Shown one piece after another: positions 33,360-41,944 of a stretch of DNA of 64,000 bases; position 1 is the first letter of the stretch; each line of letters starts with the position of its first letter. The DNA lies in NCBI RefSeq assembly GCF_020687045.1, contig NZ_JAJEPW010000001.1, forward strand, positions 62,001-126,000, written 5' to 3'. The position numbers were made by a program, and so were the translations under genes. Source of the DNA: Vescimonas cirricatena. Its GTDB lineage: Bacteria; Bacillota; Clostridia; Oscillospirales; Oscillospiraceae. The notes under the pieces are model-generated. The model was not told the origin of the DNA, did not search any database, and was given only the letters and a program-made list of their open reading frames with translations.

Positions 33360-35153
33360 ATGGACTCATATCCAGGAGATTTTCCGTTCGGTATTATGGA
33401 TGTAGTGGAACTTCTACATCTACGAATCAGACGCCGACAGGCAAACAGTGTATATGTGGATTGCCCGTTTTGTGGTGACCGCCGCGGTAAGATGAATGTG
33501 AATTTCGTCAAAAATGTCTGGCGGTGCAATTATTGTGATGAGCATGGCGGTATGCTTGCGCTTTATGCGCGGCTAAACAATACGACTACATCCGATGCGT
33601 ATTGGGAAATAGGAGAAGCCCTGTGCAACGATTTTCACAGGGAACGGCCGAACTCTGGATATGAGATGGCAGGAAACCAGCAGGCTGGCACTGGGTCCCC
33701 GGTTTCGGGGACTCAGACCGACCTTGCGGGATATGAGAGGAGGGGCGAACTAAAAACAGTGCAGCAAGCAGAACGGGCCAGCGGACAGGAAATTCATCAA
33801 ACGCTTTCGCTGCTGCTCGCTATGCTGCCTCTTCAGCCTGCCCACCGCAACCATCTGCACTCCCCAAAACGGGGACTGTCGGATGAACAGATCGACCGGA
33901 TTGGGTTCAAGAGTACTCCACCCCCATTCCTTTGCCGCTCCATTACCGAGCGGCTGATGAAACAGGGATGCAAGGTGGAGGGGGTGCCCGGCTTTTATCT
34001 GGATGACAGCGGGCGCTGGACCATGAACTTCTACCGAAAAAACGCAGGGATTTTGATTCCGGCTGTGGGATACGACGGTATGATACATGGCCTGCAGATA
34101 CTTTTGGATAGTCCGCTCAAGCAAAAAGATGATCCACCGGATAAGTCAGGAGCCAAATACATCTGGTTTTCGTCCTCGTCCAAAAATATGGGTGTCACAT
34201 CCGGGAGCCCGGTACATTTTATCGGCAATCCATCTGCTCGGGTGGTCTATGTCATTGAGGGACTGCTGAAAGCAGACATCTCGCACTGCCTGACAAACCG
34301 GACTTTTGCGGCGATTGCCGGCGCAAACAACACAAGCCAGTTGGATACGCTGTTTGCACTGCTGGCACAGAATGGCACTGAGGAGATCATTGAGGCTCAT
34401 GATATGGATAAGTACAGTAACCAAATGACCTCCAACGGGGCATCTAAGATCTATCTGATGGCCCGGAAAAATGGAATGGCATGTCGTCAGCTGACCTGGA
34501 ATCCGAATTATAAAGGGTTTGATGATTGGCAGCTTGCCCTTCGGGAGAAAGAACAGAAGGAAAAGGAGGTGCAGAGAATGAATTTTAAGCAGCAATATCT
34601 GTGCGGTAAGTGTGACTTTACCTATATAGATGGCTGCGTCGAGCTTTGGCACACCAGAGCGGAGAAAGATTTGGACCTGACAGAGTATCTGGGGCTTACA
34701 AAGGAAGAGTATCAGATATTTCTTGCTCAGGGCAATCGGGCGCTGAAGGATATTCTGGACAGCCAGAGAGTTTTCCGGAGGTTTTGCATTTACCAGCTTT
34801 GCCTAAGTGAGACACAGACAGTACCATTCGCATTCAAGCGACTGGATGCGCTACATAAGGCTGGATATGAACAGCCGCCTGCCGCCGCCTATCAGACGGT
34901 ATGGAGCGCAGAGGTCTGTTGCCCAAAGGGGCAGAATGACATGGAAGTGCTGGGGCGCCTGTTCCTGGACTTTAATGAGCATTTGCCGGAAGATTACAGA
35001 GGTCGTCCGTTGGCTCCATCTGATGTGGTGGAACTGGACTGCCAAGGCAAACGCACATACTTCTATGTGAATGACTGCCGGGATTTTGCGCCGGTACGCT
35101 TCTCCCCATTCTTGTGTAAAAGACTTCCGGAGCCTGCTCAAAAACAGGAATGA
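33360..35153 (+). CDS. CHC2/Toprim DNA primase with YodL-like C-terminal domain
   Basis: The 597-aa protein begins with a CHC2-type zinc finger (CPFCGDRRGK, WRCNYCDEHGGML). A primase core follows, with a Toprim-like segment (VVYVIEGLLKADI) and an acidic stretch (IIEAHDMDKYSN). The last third (FCIYQLCLSETQTVPFAFKR to FNEHLPEDYRGRPLAPSDVV) matches the YodL-like domain of large mobile-element proteins. A MNFKQQYLCG internal start may give a short form. GGGAGGG precedes the ATG at 33360. Likely primes element replication. Confidence 0.85.
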   Translation: MDSYPGDFPFGIMDVVELLHLRIRRRQANSVYVDCPFCGDRRGKMNVNFVKNVWRCNYCDEHGGMLALYARLNNTTTSDAYWEIGEALCNDFHRERPNSGYEMAGNQQAGTGSPVSGTQTDLAGYERRGELKTVQQAERASGQEIHQTLSLLLAMLPLQPAHRNHLHSPKRGLSDEQIDRIGFKSTPPPFLCRSITERLMKQGCKVEGVPGFYLDDSGRWTMNFYRKNAGILIPAVGYDGMIHGLQILLDSPLKQKDDPPDKSGAKYIWFSSSSKNMGVTSGSPVHFIGNPSARVVYVIEGLLKADISHCLTNRTFAAIAGANNTSQLDTLFALLAQNGTEEIIEAHDMDKYSNQMTSNGASKIYLMARKNGMACRQLTWNPNYKGFDDWQLALREKEQKEKEVQRMNFKQQYLCGKCDFTYIDGCVELWHTRAEKDLDLTEYLGLTKEEYQIFLAQGNRALKDILDSQRVFRRFCIYQLCLSETQTVPFAFKRLDALHKAGYEQPPAAAYQTVWSAEVCCPKGQNDMEVLGRLFLDFNEHLPEDYRGRPLAPSDVVELDCQGKRTYFYVNDCRDFAPVRFSPFLCKRLPEPAQKQE

Positions 35154-35168
35154 AGGGATAGGGGTCAG

Positions 35169-35417
35169 ATGCGTATTGCAGAAAAGAAGAAAAGCCAGAT
35201 TACAGCACTGTATGAGCAGTGTTCCAATCTTCCGGTAGATGTCAGAAGTTGTCTGGAGAATGGCTACTTTACCGTAACGGTACCTCCACCCTGGAATATG
35301 AGCAATCAAAAGACTGCGCAGGAGGTGCAGGACAAAATCAAGGAATGGTCAAGGCAGTATACTGGCGTGGTCTGCTACTGTTTTGACAGCTTCAGCACAC
35401 TTTTATATGTGCTGTGA
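35169..35417 (+). CDS. small protein of unknown function
   Basis: The 82-aa protein (MRIAEKKKSQITALYEQCSN at the start, VVCYCFDSFSTLLYVL at the end) starts 16 bases after the primase gene. No family recognised. Its composition and tight packing suggest a real gene of the operon. Confidence 0.65.
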   Translation: MRIAEKKKSQITALYEQCSNLPVDVRSCLENGYFTVTVPPPWNMSNQKTAQEVQDKIKEWSRQYTGVVCYCFDSFSTLLYVL

Positions 35418-35426
35418 GCAACACAC

Positions 35427-35472
35427 AATGGCATGGAAAGGGTCATAACGGCCTGCTCCATGCCATTTTTTG
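35427..35472 (+). terminator. internal terminator/attenuator before the PcfK-like gene
   Basis: AATGGCATGGA pairs with TCCATGCCATT, followed by TTTTT. It lies inside the operon, so it may reduce rather than abolish downstream transcription. Confidence 0.7.
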
Positions 35473-35489
35473 CGAAAGGAGATTTTACA

Positions 35490-36410
35490 ATGGGTGTTTT
35501 TTCAGAAATAGCAATGGAGCAGCAAAACAGTATGTTCGATTCGTCTGCAGCCTTTGAGGATGATGAAGCCTTTGAGCTGGAGGAGATGGAATCTTTGCCT
35601 GTGCCGCCTGTAGGTACAGACGCTGTCACGGTATCGGCTGCTTCGGTTCCTGCCGGTGAGACTGCTTCGGCTGATGCAGAGGAAGAACCTGTGGATGAAG
35701 TAGCGTCTGATGGGGAAGAGAAGTCTGCTGAGGAGGGGAATTCGGCACAACCGCCCGCCGCAGAAGATGAAGAAAAAAAGCGTGCGGAGCATGAGGCGGC
35801 TGAAGCCCAGCGCAAAGCGGAATTTGACGCCAAACAGCAGGCGAAGAAAGCCGCGGAGCAGGAGCAGATCGCCCGTCTGGAAGCGATGAGTGATGAAGAA
35901 GTAATCGCGGCCTCTACCCAGAGGGTGAGTACCGATGTGGAAAAACTGACACGGCGAAATATGAAGGAATGTGTGTCCGAGCATATCCAGATGCTCTGTA
36001 TGGAAGATACGGCGTTTGCCCGTCTGACGATGCATCCGAAAAAGAACATGATCCGCTGTTTCCAGTACATCAACCGAAAGGCATGGGATTATGTGCAGGA
36101 TGAACTAAAAGCAAGCGGAACCCGCCCTGGTCCCGGACAGCAGACATATGGCTGCGATGTGCCGGATGATATGTGCTATCAGTGGGCAGAAGATTATTTC
36201 CGTGACCCTGATGCCAAGGAAGACCATGAGGATGAGGAGAAGTTTGTTCCCAAGCCGTATGCTGGGAAGTCCTCTGCAAAGAGCAAACCCAAGAAGGTGA
36301 CAGAGAAGAAAAAGACGGAACCCAAGGCGGCACCCAAGCAGGAGGAAAAAAAGCCTTCTCAGGATGGGCAGATGTCGCTGCTGGATTTTGGGATGGCAAA
36401 GGCAGGCTGA
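35490..36410 (+). CDS. PcfK-like protein
   Basis: The 306-aa protein has a long acidic, low-complexity N-terminal half with a coiled-coil-like Ala/Glu/Lys stretch. A conserved C-terminal region follows: KKNMIRCFQYINRKAWDYVQ, then DMCYQWAEDYFRD and a Lys-rich tail. The CFQYI and A..YF signatures match PcfK of conjugative plasmid pCF10. PcfK and PcfJ genes are neighbours there, as here. The ATG at 35490 follows AAAGGAG. Function in conjugation or replication is not established. Confidence 0.75.
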   Translation: MGVFSEIAMEQQNSMFDSSAAFEDDEAFELEEMESLPVPPVGTDAVTVSAASVPAGETASADAEEEPVDEVASDGEEKSAEEGNSAQPPAAEDEEKKRAEHEAAEAQRKAEFDAKQQAKKAAEQEQIARLEAMSDEEVIAASTQRVSTDVEKLTRRNMKECVSEHIQMLCMEDTAFARLTMHPKKNMIRCFQYINRKAWDYVQDELKASGTRPGPGQQTYGCDVPDDMCYQWAEDYFRDPDAKEDHEDEEKFVPKPYAGKSSAKSKPKKVTEKKKTEPKAAPKQEEKKPSQDGQMSLLDFGMAKAG

Positions 36411-36435
36411 GCCGGCAAAGGAGGAAAAATGAAGA

Positions 36436-36978
36436 ATGATTGCTTATAAGGGTTTTCGCCCCGGGCTGATATGCCGTGGCTATCAGTTTGTGATGGGGCT
36501 CAATACGACTGAAAAAGCAAATTGCAGGGAAAATGGATTTCACTGCGCGGAAGACCCGCTGGACTGCCTTAGTTATTATTCCAGCCTGGAGCATTCGGAA
36601 TATTATATTGTCAACGCCGGCGGCGACATCGATGAAGATGAGCATGACTCCAAAATCGCCTGTACGGAGCTGACTGTGATTAAGCGGCTCACCAAAGAGG
36701 AGCTGTTTTTACATGGTTTGGCCTACATGGCAGATCATCCGCGCAGGGTGTGGAGCTCCCATGTGGCAGCCAACCGGGCAATGGCGAACTGCGGCTATGC
36801 GGTGGTACGGGGTAAAGACCCCGTTGCCACCGGCAGACTGGGAGACATCCTTGCTTTTGCGAAGGAAGCACCGGATTCGGAAAGTATCGTACAGGTTGCA
36901 GTGGGCCGGATTGACGGCGTTACATTACTGCCTGATGTGTGGTATAGCGTAGATTTGACAAAGAGGATGGTGAATTGA
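36436..36978 (+). CDS. DUF7666-like protein
   Basis: The 180-aa protein starts MIAYKGFRPGLICRGYQFVM and contains ENGFHCAEDPLDCLSYYS, the pattern of small phage and mobile-element proteins of the DUF7666 type. Function unknown. An ATG eight bases upstream would give a six-codon peptide, so 36436 is used. It ends one base before the PcfJ gene. Confidence 0.65.
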   Translation: MIAYKGFRPGLICRGYQFVMGLNTTEKANCRENGFHCAEDPLDCLSYYSSLEHSEYYIVNAGGDIDEDEHDSKIACTELTVIKRLTKEELFLHGLAYMADHPRRVWSSHVAANRAMANCGYAVVRGKDPVATGRLGDILAFAKEAPDSESIVQVAVGRIDGVTLLPDVWYSVDLTKRMVN

Positions 36979-36979
36979 G

Positions 36980-39166
36980 ATGAAAAAAAGAGCCCTGATG
37001 GCACTTCCCAAGCTGACAGCGACGGATGAAATGAAGCAAATCGCGACTTCAGACCTGCCAAGAAAGGAAAAAACTGACTACGGATATGTTCGGGAAGTCT
37101 GTGAGTATTATACCTATCTAAGATGTATCAAACAGGATGGGATATTGAAGGTGGCTTTCTTTTTCCCGGAGCATCTTCGCCTGGATGGGAGTAATCCGGC
37201 CTATGAAGTGTATCTGGATAAAGAAAATCGGCAGTTTATTACCTATAACAGCCTGATACAGAAATGGAGCGAATCCAAGCTGGACAGACTGGACTGGAAG
37301 CGGCAATACTGGTATACCAAAGCCTACTGGATTAGTGATGAAGATGAGACATCTATACAGGCATATCTGAACATCAATAAAAAAGCGGTAGAGGCAATCC
37401 GGCAGTTTCAGCGGGATGTGCGTGATGAACAGCTCGAACAGCGGCACCGGCGGGAAACTGACCCATGGGATAAGGATATGGAACAGGTGCCGGAGCTTCC
37501 AAAGGACTGGAGCCGCTGGGTGGATAAGGTTGCCATTCGGCAAAATTACATTTACTACCACTATAAAAAGGGCGGCGCCAAAACAGGTTACTGTACCTAC
37601 TGCGAAAAGGAAGTGCCGATCAAAGTACATCCCCATCACAATCAACAGGGCCGCTGTATTTGCTGCCGGCATCCGGTAGTATTCAAAGCCTATGGACGAG
37701 CGGGGTATATGCAGACAGAAAAACATTTTGCCTACCTGATCCAGCGATGCAAAGACGGCTTTGTAGTTCGTGAATTTCAGGCTGACCGGACATATGGGAA
37801 AGAAAGCCTTCCAAACTCCAAGCTTTATTGTCAGGAAATCCGGCGCACGATTTATGACCGGGAAAGAAAACCAAGAACCTACTATTGGGGTCTGTATAAA
37901 CAGCGAAATATGCGCTGGATTTCCGGAAGCCCCTGTTCTTATAGTTGGTCTGGTTCGCATGATGGACGGGTTTATGGCAAAACACTGCCAACTTTGGAAC
38001 AGCAGGAACTTCGATGCACAGGGCTCGTCAACTGGATTCGGAAGCAGAAAAGCGTTGATCCGGAAAAATATCTGGCTGTGCTCGAACGGATACCTCAAAT
38101 GGAACAGATCAGCAAGGTGAACCTGCCGAAGCTTACCAAGGAATGTTTCAGTTCCTGCGGAACAGTCAGCGAACTAATCAAAAACCATAGTGCCGGGAGT
38201 CTGATTAAAGCTCTGGGCCTTGACAGCAGGAGGTTTCAGCGACTTCGACTCCATAATGGAGGCTGTGATCTGCTGCGGTGGCTGCAATATGAAAAGGGCA
38301 TCGGCAGGGAAATCCCGGATAATGTCCTTTTGTGGATGTGTCAGCAGGATATTGAGCCTGGGGATGTCCAGTTCATTGCTGACCGCATGAGCATGGTGCA
38401 GGTCTATAACTATGTACGGCGTCAGATGCCATCCTTCCGGCGAAACAGCCATGAGGTACTGCGTACCTGGGAGGATTATCTTTCCATGGCAAAGAAATTG
38501 CACATGAATGTATATGATGAGATCGTATATCGCACCAGAAAACTGCGGCGGCGCCACGATGATCTGGTGCTCAAATGTCAGGAGAAGGATATTGAACTGC
38601 AGGCCGAGGAGATGGAGGAGAAATTCCCCCATGTTAATGCCATCTGTCAGGAAATCAAAGCGAAATATGAGTACGCCGATGCGGATTACATGGTAGTGGT
38701 GCCAGACGGTATTCTGGACATTATTACCGAGGGGCGTGCGCTCCATCACTGTGCAGGCAGCAGTGACCGCTACTGGGACCGGATTGAGCGGCGAGAAAGC
38801 TTTGTGGTGTTTCTGCGTAAAACGGCTGATCCTTTCCATGCCTATTACACGCTGGAAGTGGAGCCGGATGGAACAGTGAGGCAGAAACGGACGGAATATG
38901 ACCGGCAGAAGAAGGACATTGAGCAGGCGACCGAGTTTCTGCAGAAGTGGCAGCGGGTGATTACTGCCAGGCTGACAGAAAGCGACAAGGCGCTGGCTGC
39001 GGAAAGCCGGATTCTTCGTGAGAAGGAATTTATCCAGTTGAAGAAGGATCGTGTCATCATCCATACCGGTCATTTGGCAGGAAGGCTTTTGGCGGATGTG
39101 CTGATGGCAGACCTGATGGAAAACACGGATAGCATCCAGTCTCCGGTATTGGCTGCTGCAGCGTGA
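36980..39166 (+). CDS. PcfJ-like protein
   Basis: The 728-aa protein has zinc knuckles (CTYCEKEVPIKVHPHH, CICCRHPVVFKAYGR), a helical middle, and the PcfJ-type C-terminal domain (EGRALHHCAGSSDRYWDRIE, ESFVVFLRKTADPFHAYYTL, GTVRQKRTEYDRQ). PcfJ proteins are widespread on conjugative elements and phages with unknown biochemistry; the H..C..S...+ pattern suggests an enzymatic or nucleic-acid-binding core. It follows the DUF7666-like gene without a gap. Confidence 0.88.
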   Translation: MKKRALMALPKLTATDEMKQIATSDLPRKEKTDYGYVREVCEYYTYLRCIKQDGILKVAFFFPEHLRLDGSNPAYEVYLDKENRQFITYNSLIQKWSESKLDRLDWKRQYWYTKAYWISDEDETSIQAYLNINKKAVEAIRQFQRDVRDEQLEQRHRRETDPWDKDMEQVPELPKDWSRWVDKVAIRQNYIYYHYKKGGAKTGYCTYCEKEVPIKVHPHHNQQGRCICCRHPVVFKAYGRAGYMQTEKHFAYLIQRCKDGFVVREFQADRTYGKESLPNSKLYCQEIRRTIYDRERKPRTYYWGLYKQRNMRWISGSPCSYSWSGSHDGRVYGKTLPTLEQQELRCTGLVNWIRKQKSVDPEKYLAVLERIPQMEQISKVNLPKLTKECFSSCGTVSELIKNHSAGSLIKALGLDSRRFQRLRLHNGGCDLLRWLQYEKGIGREIPDNVLLWMCQQDIEPGDVQFIADRMSMVQVYNYVRRQMPSFRRNSHEVLRTWEDYLSMAKKLHMNVYDEIVYRTRKLRRRHDDLVLKCQEKDIELQAEEMEEKFPHVNAICQEIKAKYEYADADYMVVVPDGILDIITEGRALHHCAGSSDRYWDRIERRESFVVFLRKTADPFHAYYTLEVEPDGTVRQKRTEYDRQKKDIEQATEFLQKWQRVITARLTESDKALAAESRILREKEFIQLKKDRVIIHTGHLAGRLLADVLMADLMENTDSIQSPVLAAAA

Positions 39167-39173
39167 CAAAATG

Positions 39174-39212
39174 AGAATGGCCGGGCGTCCTTGAGGGCGT
39201 CCGGTCATTGAT
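39174..39212 (+). promoter_or_regulatory. GC-rich hairpin after the PcfJ gene
   Basis: AATGGCCGGGCGTCC pairs with GGGCGTCCGGTCATT through several G-T wobbles around a TTGA loop. No T-run follows. It may stabilise the upstream message or separate transcripts. Confidence 0.5.
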
Positions 39213-39232
39213 GAAGAAGGAAGGAGCAGAGC

Positions 39233-39490
39233 ATGAAACAAATTGGAAATCTGGCAGTGGTTTGCGCCAGGCGACAGGATGTGCTGCTGCAGGTTGGCAG
39301 TGAAAAGGTATGTGTCCATGTGGGAGCCGGGCCAGAGCGGAATACGCTTCACGCAGCGTGGAATGATGATGACGCCATTCAGCGTATTGTCCATGAATTG
39401 AATTTTGGCAGGTATGCAGCCGGCAGAAATGGGCTTCATACCGCACAGCAGGATTGCCCTGTGGGGCGGGGAAAGGAGAAAATCGCATGA
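39233..39490 (+). CDS. small protein of unknown function
   Basis: The 85-aa protein starts MKQIGNLAVVCARRQDVLLQ and has a small beta-rich domain (VGSEKVCVHVGAGPERNTL). AGGAGC precedes the ATG and the end overlaps the next gene by four bases. No family recognised; it may be an accessory of the following protein. Confidence 0.65.
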   Translation: MKQIGNLAVVCARRQDVLLQVGSEKVCVHVGAGPERNTLHAAWNDDDAIQRIVHELNFGRYAAGRNGLHTAQQDCPVGRGKEKIA

Positions 39491-39810
39491 TCAAAAATCT
39501 GAATCAGCTGCGCAGGACACTTCGGGAAGGGACACAGTTGGAGATATTGGATCACTGTCGGCCGGAGTGTATTGGGCAGATACGGAACATTACGCTGGTA
39601 AACACGCAGGGCTTTTATAGTACCGTAGCGAATCAGCCGGATGCGTCTGCCAACAGAGGCAACGGCGGCCGCGGCCCGATCCTTTGGTGGGGCAGAGCCG
39701 CCCACTGGCAGTTTGCAGACGGTGTTTGCAGTGTTTTCGACAGTGAACAGAAGCATACGGAAGAAGAACTGGTTATGTCCTTCCGGGTACTTGAAAAGGA
39801 GGCAGCATAA
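39487..39810 (+). CDS. small protein of unknown function
   Basis: The 107-aa protein (MIKNLNQLRRTLREGTQLEI, then HCRPECIGQIRNITLVNTQG and WWGRAAHWQFADGVCSVFD) has the look of a compact beta-rich domain. It overlaps the genes on both sides (ATGA and TAATG), so it is co-translated with the ligase. No family recognised. Confidence 0.65.
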   Translation: MIKNLNQLRRTLREGTQLEILDHCRPECIGQIRNITLVNTQGFYSTVANQPDASANRGNGGRGPILWWGRAAHWQFADGVCSVFDSEQKHTEEELVMSFRVLEKEAA

Positions 39811-41834
39811 TGGAACGGAATATTTTTGAAAAGCAGAGGGAATTGAATGACCGGCTCAACCGCTATCGGGATGAGTATTATAACCGCAACGCTCCCAGCG
39901 TGTCAGATGAGGTCTATGACAGACTCTTTGACGAGTTGAAAGAGCTGGAACAGGAAACGGGAATCCAAATGGCAAATTCGCCAACCCAGACAGTAGGCTA
40001 TCCTGCGGTGAGCAGGCTGGAGAAAACCAGACATGAGATCCCGCTGCTGTCTTTGGATAAGACTAAGAGCAGTATGGATCTTCTGAATTTCATGGGTGAG
40101 CAGCAGGTGATGCTGATGCTCAAACTGGATGGCTTGACTGTAAAGTTGACCTATGAGAATGGAGAACTTCTGGAGACGGCTACCCGTGGCGATGGTGACG
40201 AAGGGGAGATCATTACCCATAACACCCGAGCCATCAGCGGTATCCCTTCCCACATCACCTACAAAGAGAGACTGGTTGTGACGGGTGAGGGCTTTATCAG
40301 ACCCAGTGATTTTGAGGAACTGAAGACCAGCCTGCAGGACAGCAGCGGTAAGCCCTATAAAAACGGCCGCAATCTGGCTGCTGGTTCCATCCGTCTGATG
40401 GATGCCAAGACATGCCGGGAGCGTCGGCTGGTTTTCATGCCGTTTGGTGTGCTGGAGGGCTTTCCGCACCTGACCCGGAAATCAGATAAGCTACGGGAAT
40501 TGCGTGCGTTGGGGTTCCAGCCCTGTAAGTATCTGGTCACAAAGCAGAAACTGACGCTGGAAAATGTGGAAGCCGGTATCTATCAGCTGCGGCAATATGC
40601 CACTGACAAAGATATCCCCATTGACGGTATCGTGGTTTCGTTTAACGACATCGCCTATGCCCAGAGCTGCGGCCGCACCGGACATCACTATAAGGACGGT
40701 CTGGCCTATAAGTTTGAAGATGACCTGCATGAGAGCCTGCTGCAGTACATCGAATGGACACCGGGCAGAACCGGAGAGATTGCTCCGGTAGCAGTGTTTA
40801 CGCCGGTGGAAATCGATGGCTGTGAGGTCAGCAGGGCCAGTCTGCACAACCTGTCCTTTATTGAGGATCTGGAACTGATGGCTGGAAACCGGATTCTGGT
40901 AAGCAAACGAAACATGATTATCCCCCACGTGGAGGAAAATCTGGACAGAGGCGGCTTCTCTATGGTGGATACGATTCCCCATGTTTGTCCCTGCTGTGGA
41001 CAGCCTACCCGCATCCATGAATCAAGTGGAAAGGGCGAAAATGGCGAGAATCGCATCATCAAGACGCTGTACTGTGATAACCCTGACTGCGAGACACGTC
41101 GGCTGAAAAAGTTCGTCCATTTTGTCAGCCAGAAGGCGATGGACATTGAAGGGCTGTCGGAGGCTACATTGGAAAAATTCATCGGTCAGGGATTTATCCA
41201 TAGTTATCTGGATATTTACCGTCTGGATCGTTACCGGGCTGAAATCGTCCGCATGGATGGATTTGGTGAAAAGTCCTGGCAGCGCCTTTGGGACGCTATC
41301 CAGCAGAGCCGGAATACCACCTTTGAACGGTATCTGATTTCTATGGACATCCCTATGATCGGCAACACTGCCAGCAAGGTATTGGGTCGTGTGTTCCACT
41401 ATGATTTGGATGAGTTTCGGGATGCGGTCTATGGCGGCTATGATTTCCGGCAGCTTCCGGATTTCGGGGAGATATTGCATAACAATATCCACGACTGGTT
41501 CTGTGTAGAAGATAATTTTTGTATTTGGGAGGAGTTACAGACTATGATGAGTATTCAAAAGCCTGCTGTGGCAGAACACAGCGAAGACAGGGTGCAGGAT
41601 AATCCCTTTGTAGGAAAGACTATCGTAGTTACCGGCAAGGTGGAACCCTACACCCGGGACGGAATCAATGACCTGATCGAATCACTGGGCGCCCATGCCG
41701 GCAGCTCGGTGTCCAAGAAGACGGATTATCTGGTCTGCGGCGAAAATGCCGGCAGCAAGTTGTCCAAGGCCAGGGATTTGGGCGTTACGGTGCTGTCACC
41801 TGCGGAGTTCTTCAGCATGGCCGGCGCTGAGTAA
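39810..41834 (+). CDS. ligA: NAD-dependent DNA ligase
   Basis: The 674-aa enzyme has the adenylation Lys in MLKLDGLTVKL, the ATRGDGDEGE motif, the OB-fold, a Cys4 zinc finger (CPCCGQP..CDNPDC), helix-hairpin-helix repeats and a C-terminal BRCT domain (NPFVGKTIVVTGKVEPYTRD, KTDYLVCGENAGSKLSKA). It seals nicks using NAD+. Length is that of full chromosomal LigA; carriage on a mobile element is unusual and suggests a role in element replication or repair. Confidence 0.95.
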   Translation: MERNIFEKQRELNDRLNRYRDEYYNRNAPSVSDEVYDRLFDELKELEQETGIQMANSPTQTVGYPAVSRLEKTRHEIPLLSLDKTKSSMDLLNFMGEQQVMLMLKLDGLTVKLTYENGELLETATRGDGDEGEIITHNTRAISGIPSHITYKERLVVTGEGFIRPSDFEELKTSLQDSSGKPYKNGRNLAAGSIRLMDAKTCRERRLVFMPFGVLEGFPHLTRKSDKLRELRALGFQPCKYLVTKQKLTLENVEAGIYQLRQYATDKDIPIDGIVVSFNDIAYAQSCGRTGHHYKDGLAYKFEDDLHESLLQYIEWTPGRTGEIAPVAVFTPVEIDGCEVSRASLHNLSFIEDLELMAGNRILVSKRNMIIPHVEENLDRGGFSMVDTIPHVCPCCGQPTRIHESSGKGENGENRIIKTLYCDNPDCETRRLKKFVHFVSQKAMDIEGLSEATLEKFIGQGFIHSYLDIYRLDRYRAEIVRMDGFGEKSWQRLWDAIQQSRNTTFERYLISMDIPMIGNTASKVLGRVFHYDLDEFRDAVYGGYDFRQLPDFGEILHNNIHDWFCVEDNFCIWEELQTMMSIQKPAVAEHSEDRVQDNPFVGKTIVVTGKVEPYTRDGINDLIESLGAHAGSSVSKKTDYLVCGENAGSKLSKARDLGVTVLSPAEFFSMAGAE

Positions 41835-41873
41835 GAAAATATAGCATACCATCGGTATGCTGTCAGTTGATCA

Positions 41874-41908
41874 ATGGGGAGAGAGCCATGTTGCGGCTCT
41901 CTCCCCAT
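41874..41908 (+). terminator. strong hairpin between the ligase and the unknown cassette
   Basis: ATGGGGAGAGAGCC pairs perfectly with GGCTCTCTCCCCAT, followed by ATCTTTT. A smaller hairpin AGCATACC..GGTATGCT lies at 41842-41861. It probably limits readthrough into the next cassette or acts as an attenuator. Confidence 0.7.
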
Positions 41909-41944
41909 ATCTTTTATGGAAGATTTCAAGTAGGAGGAATTTTA

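Noticed and set aside
38174..39439. 421-aa antisense frame opposite the PcfJ gene
   Set aside because: The sense frame has zinc knuckles and the PcfJ core, while the antisense frame has no domain and no start signal.
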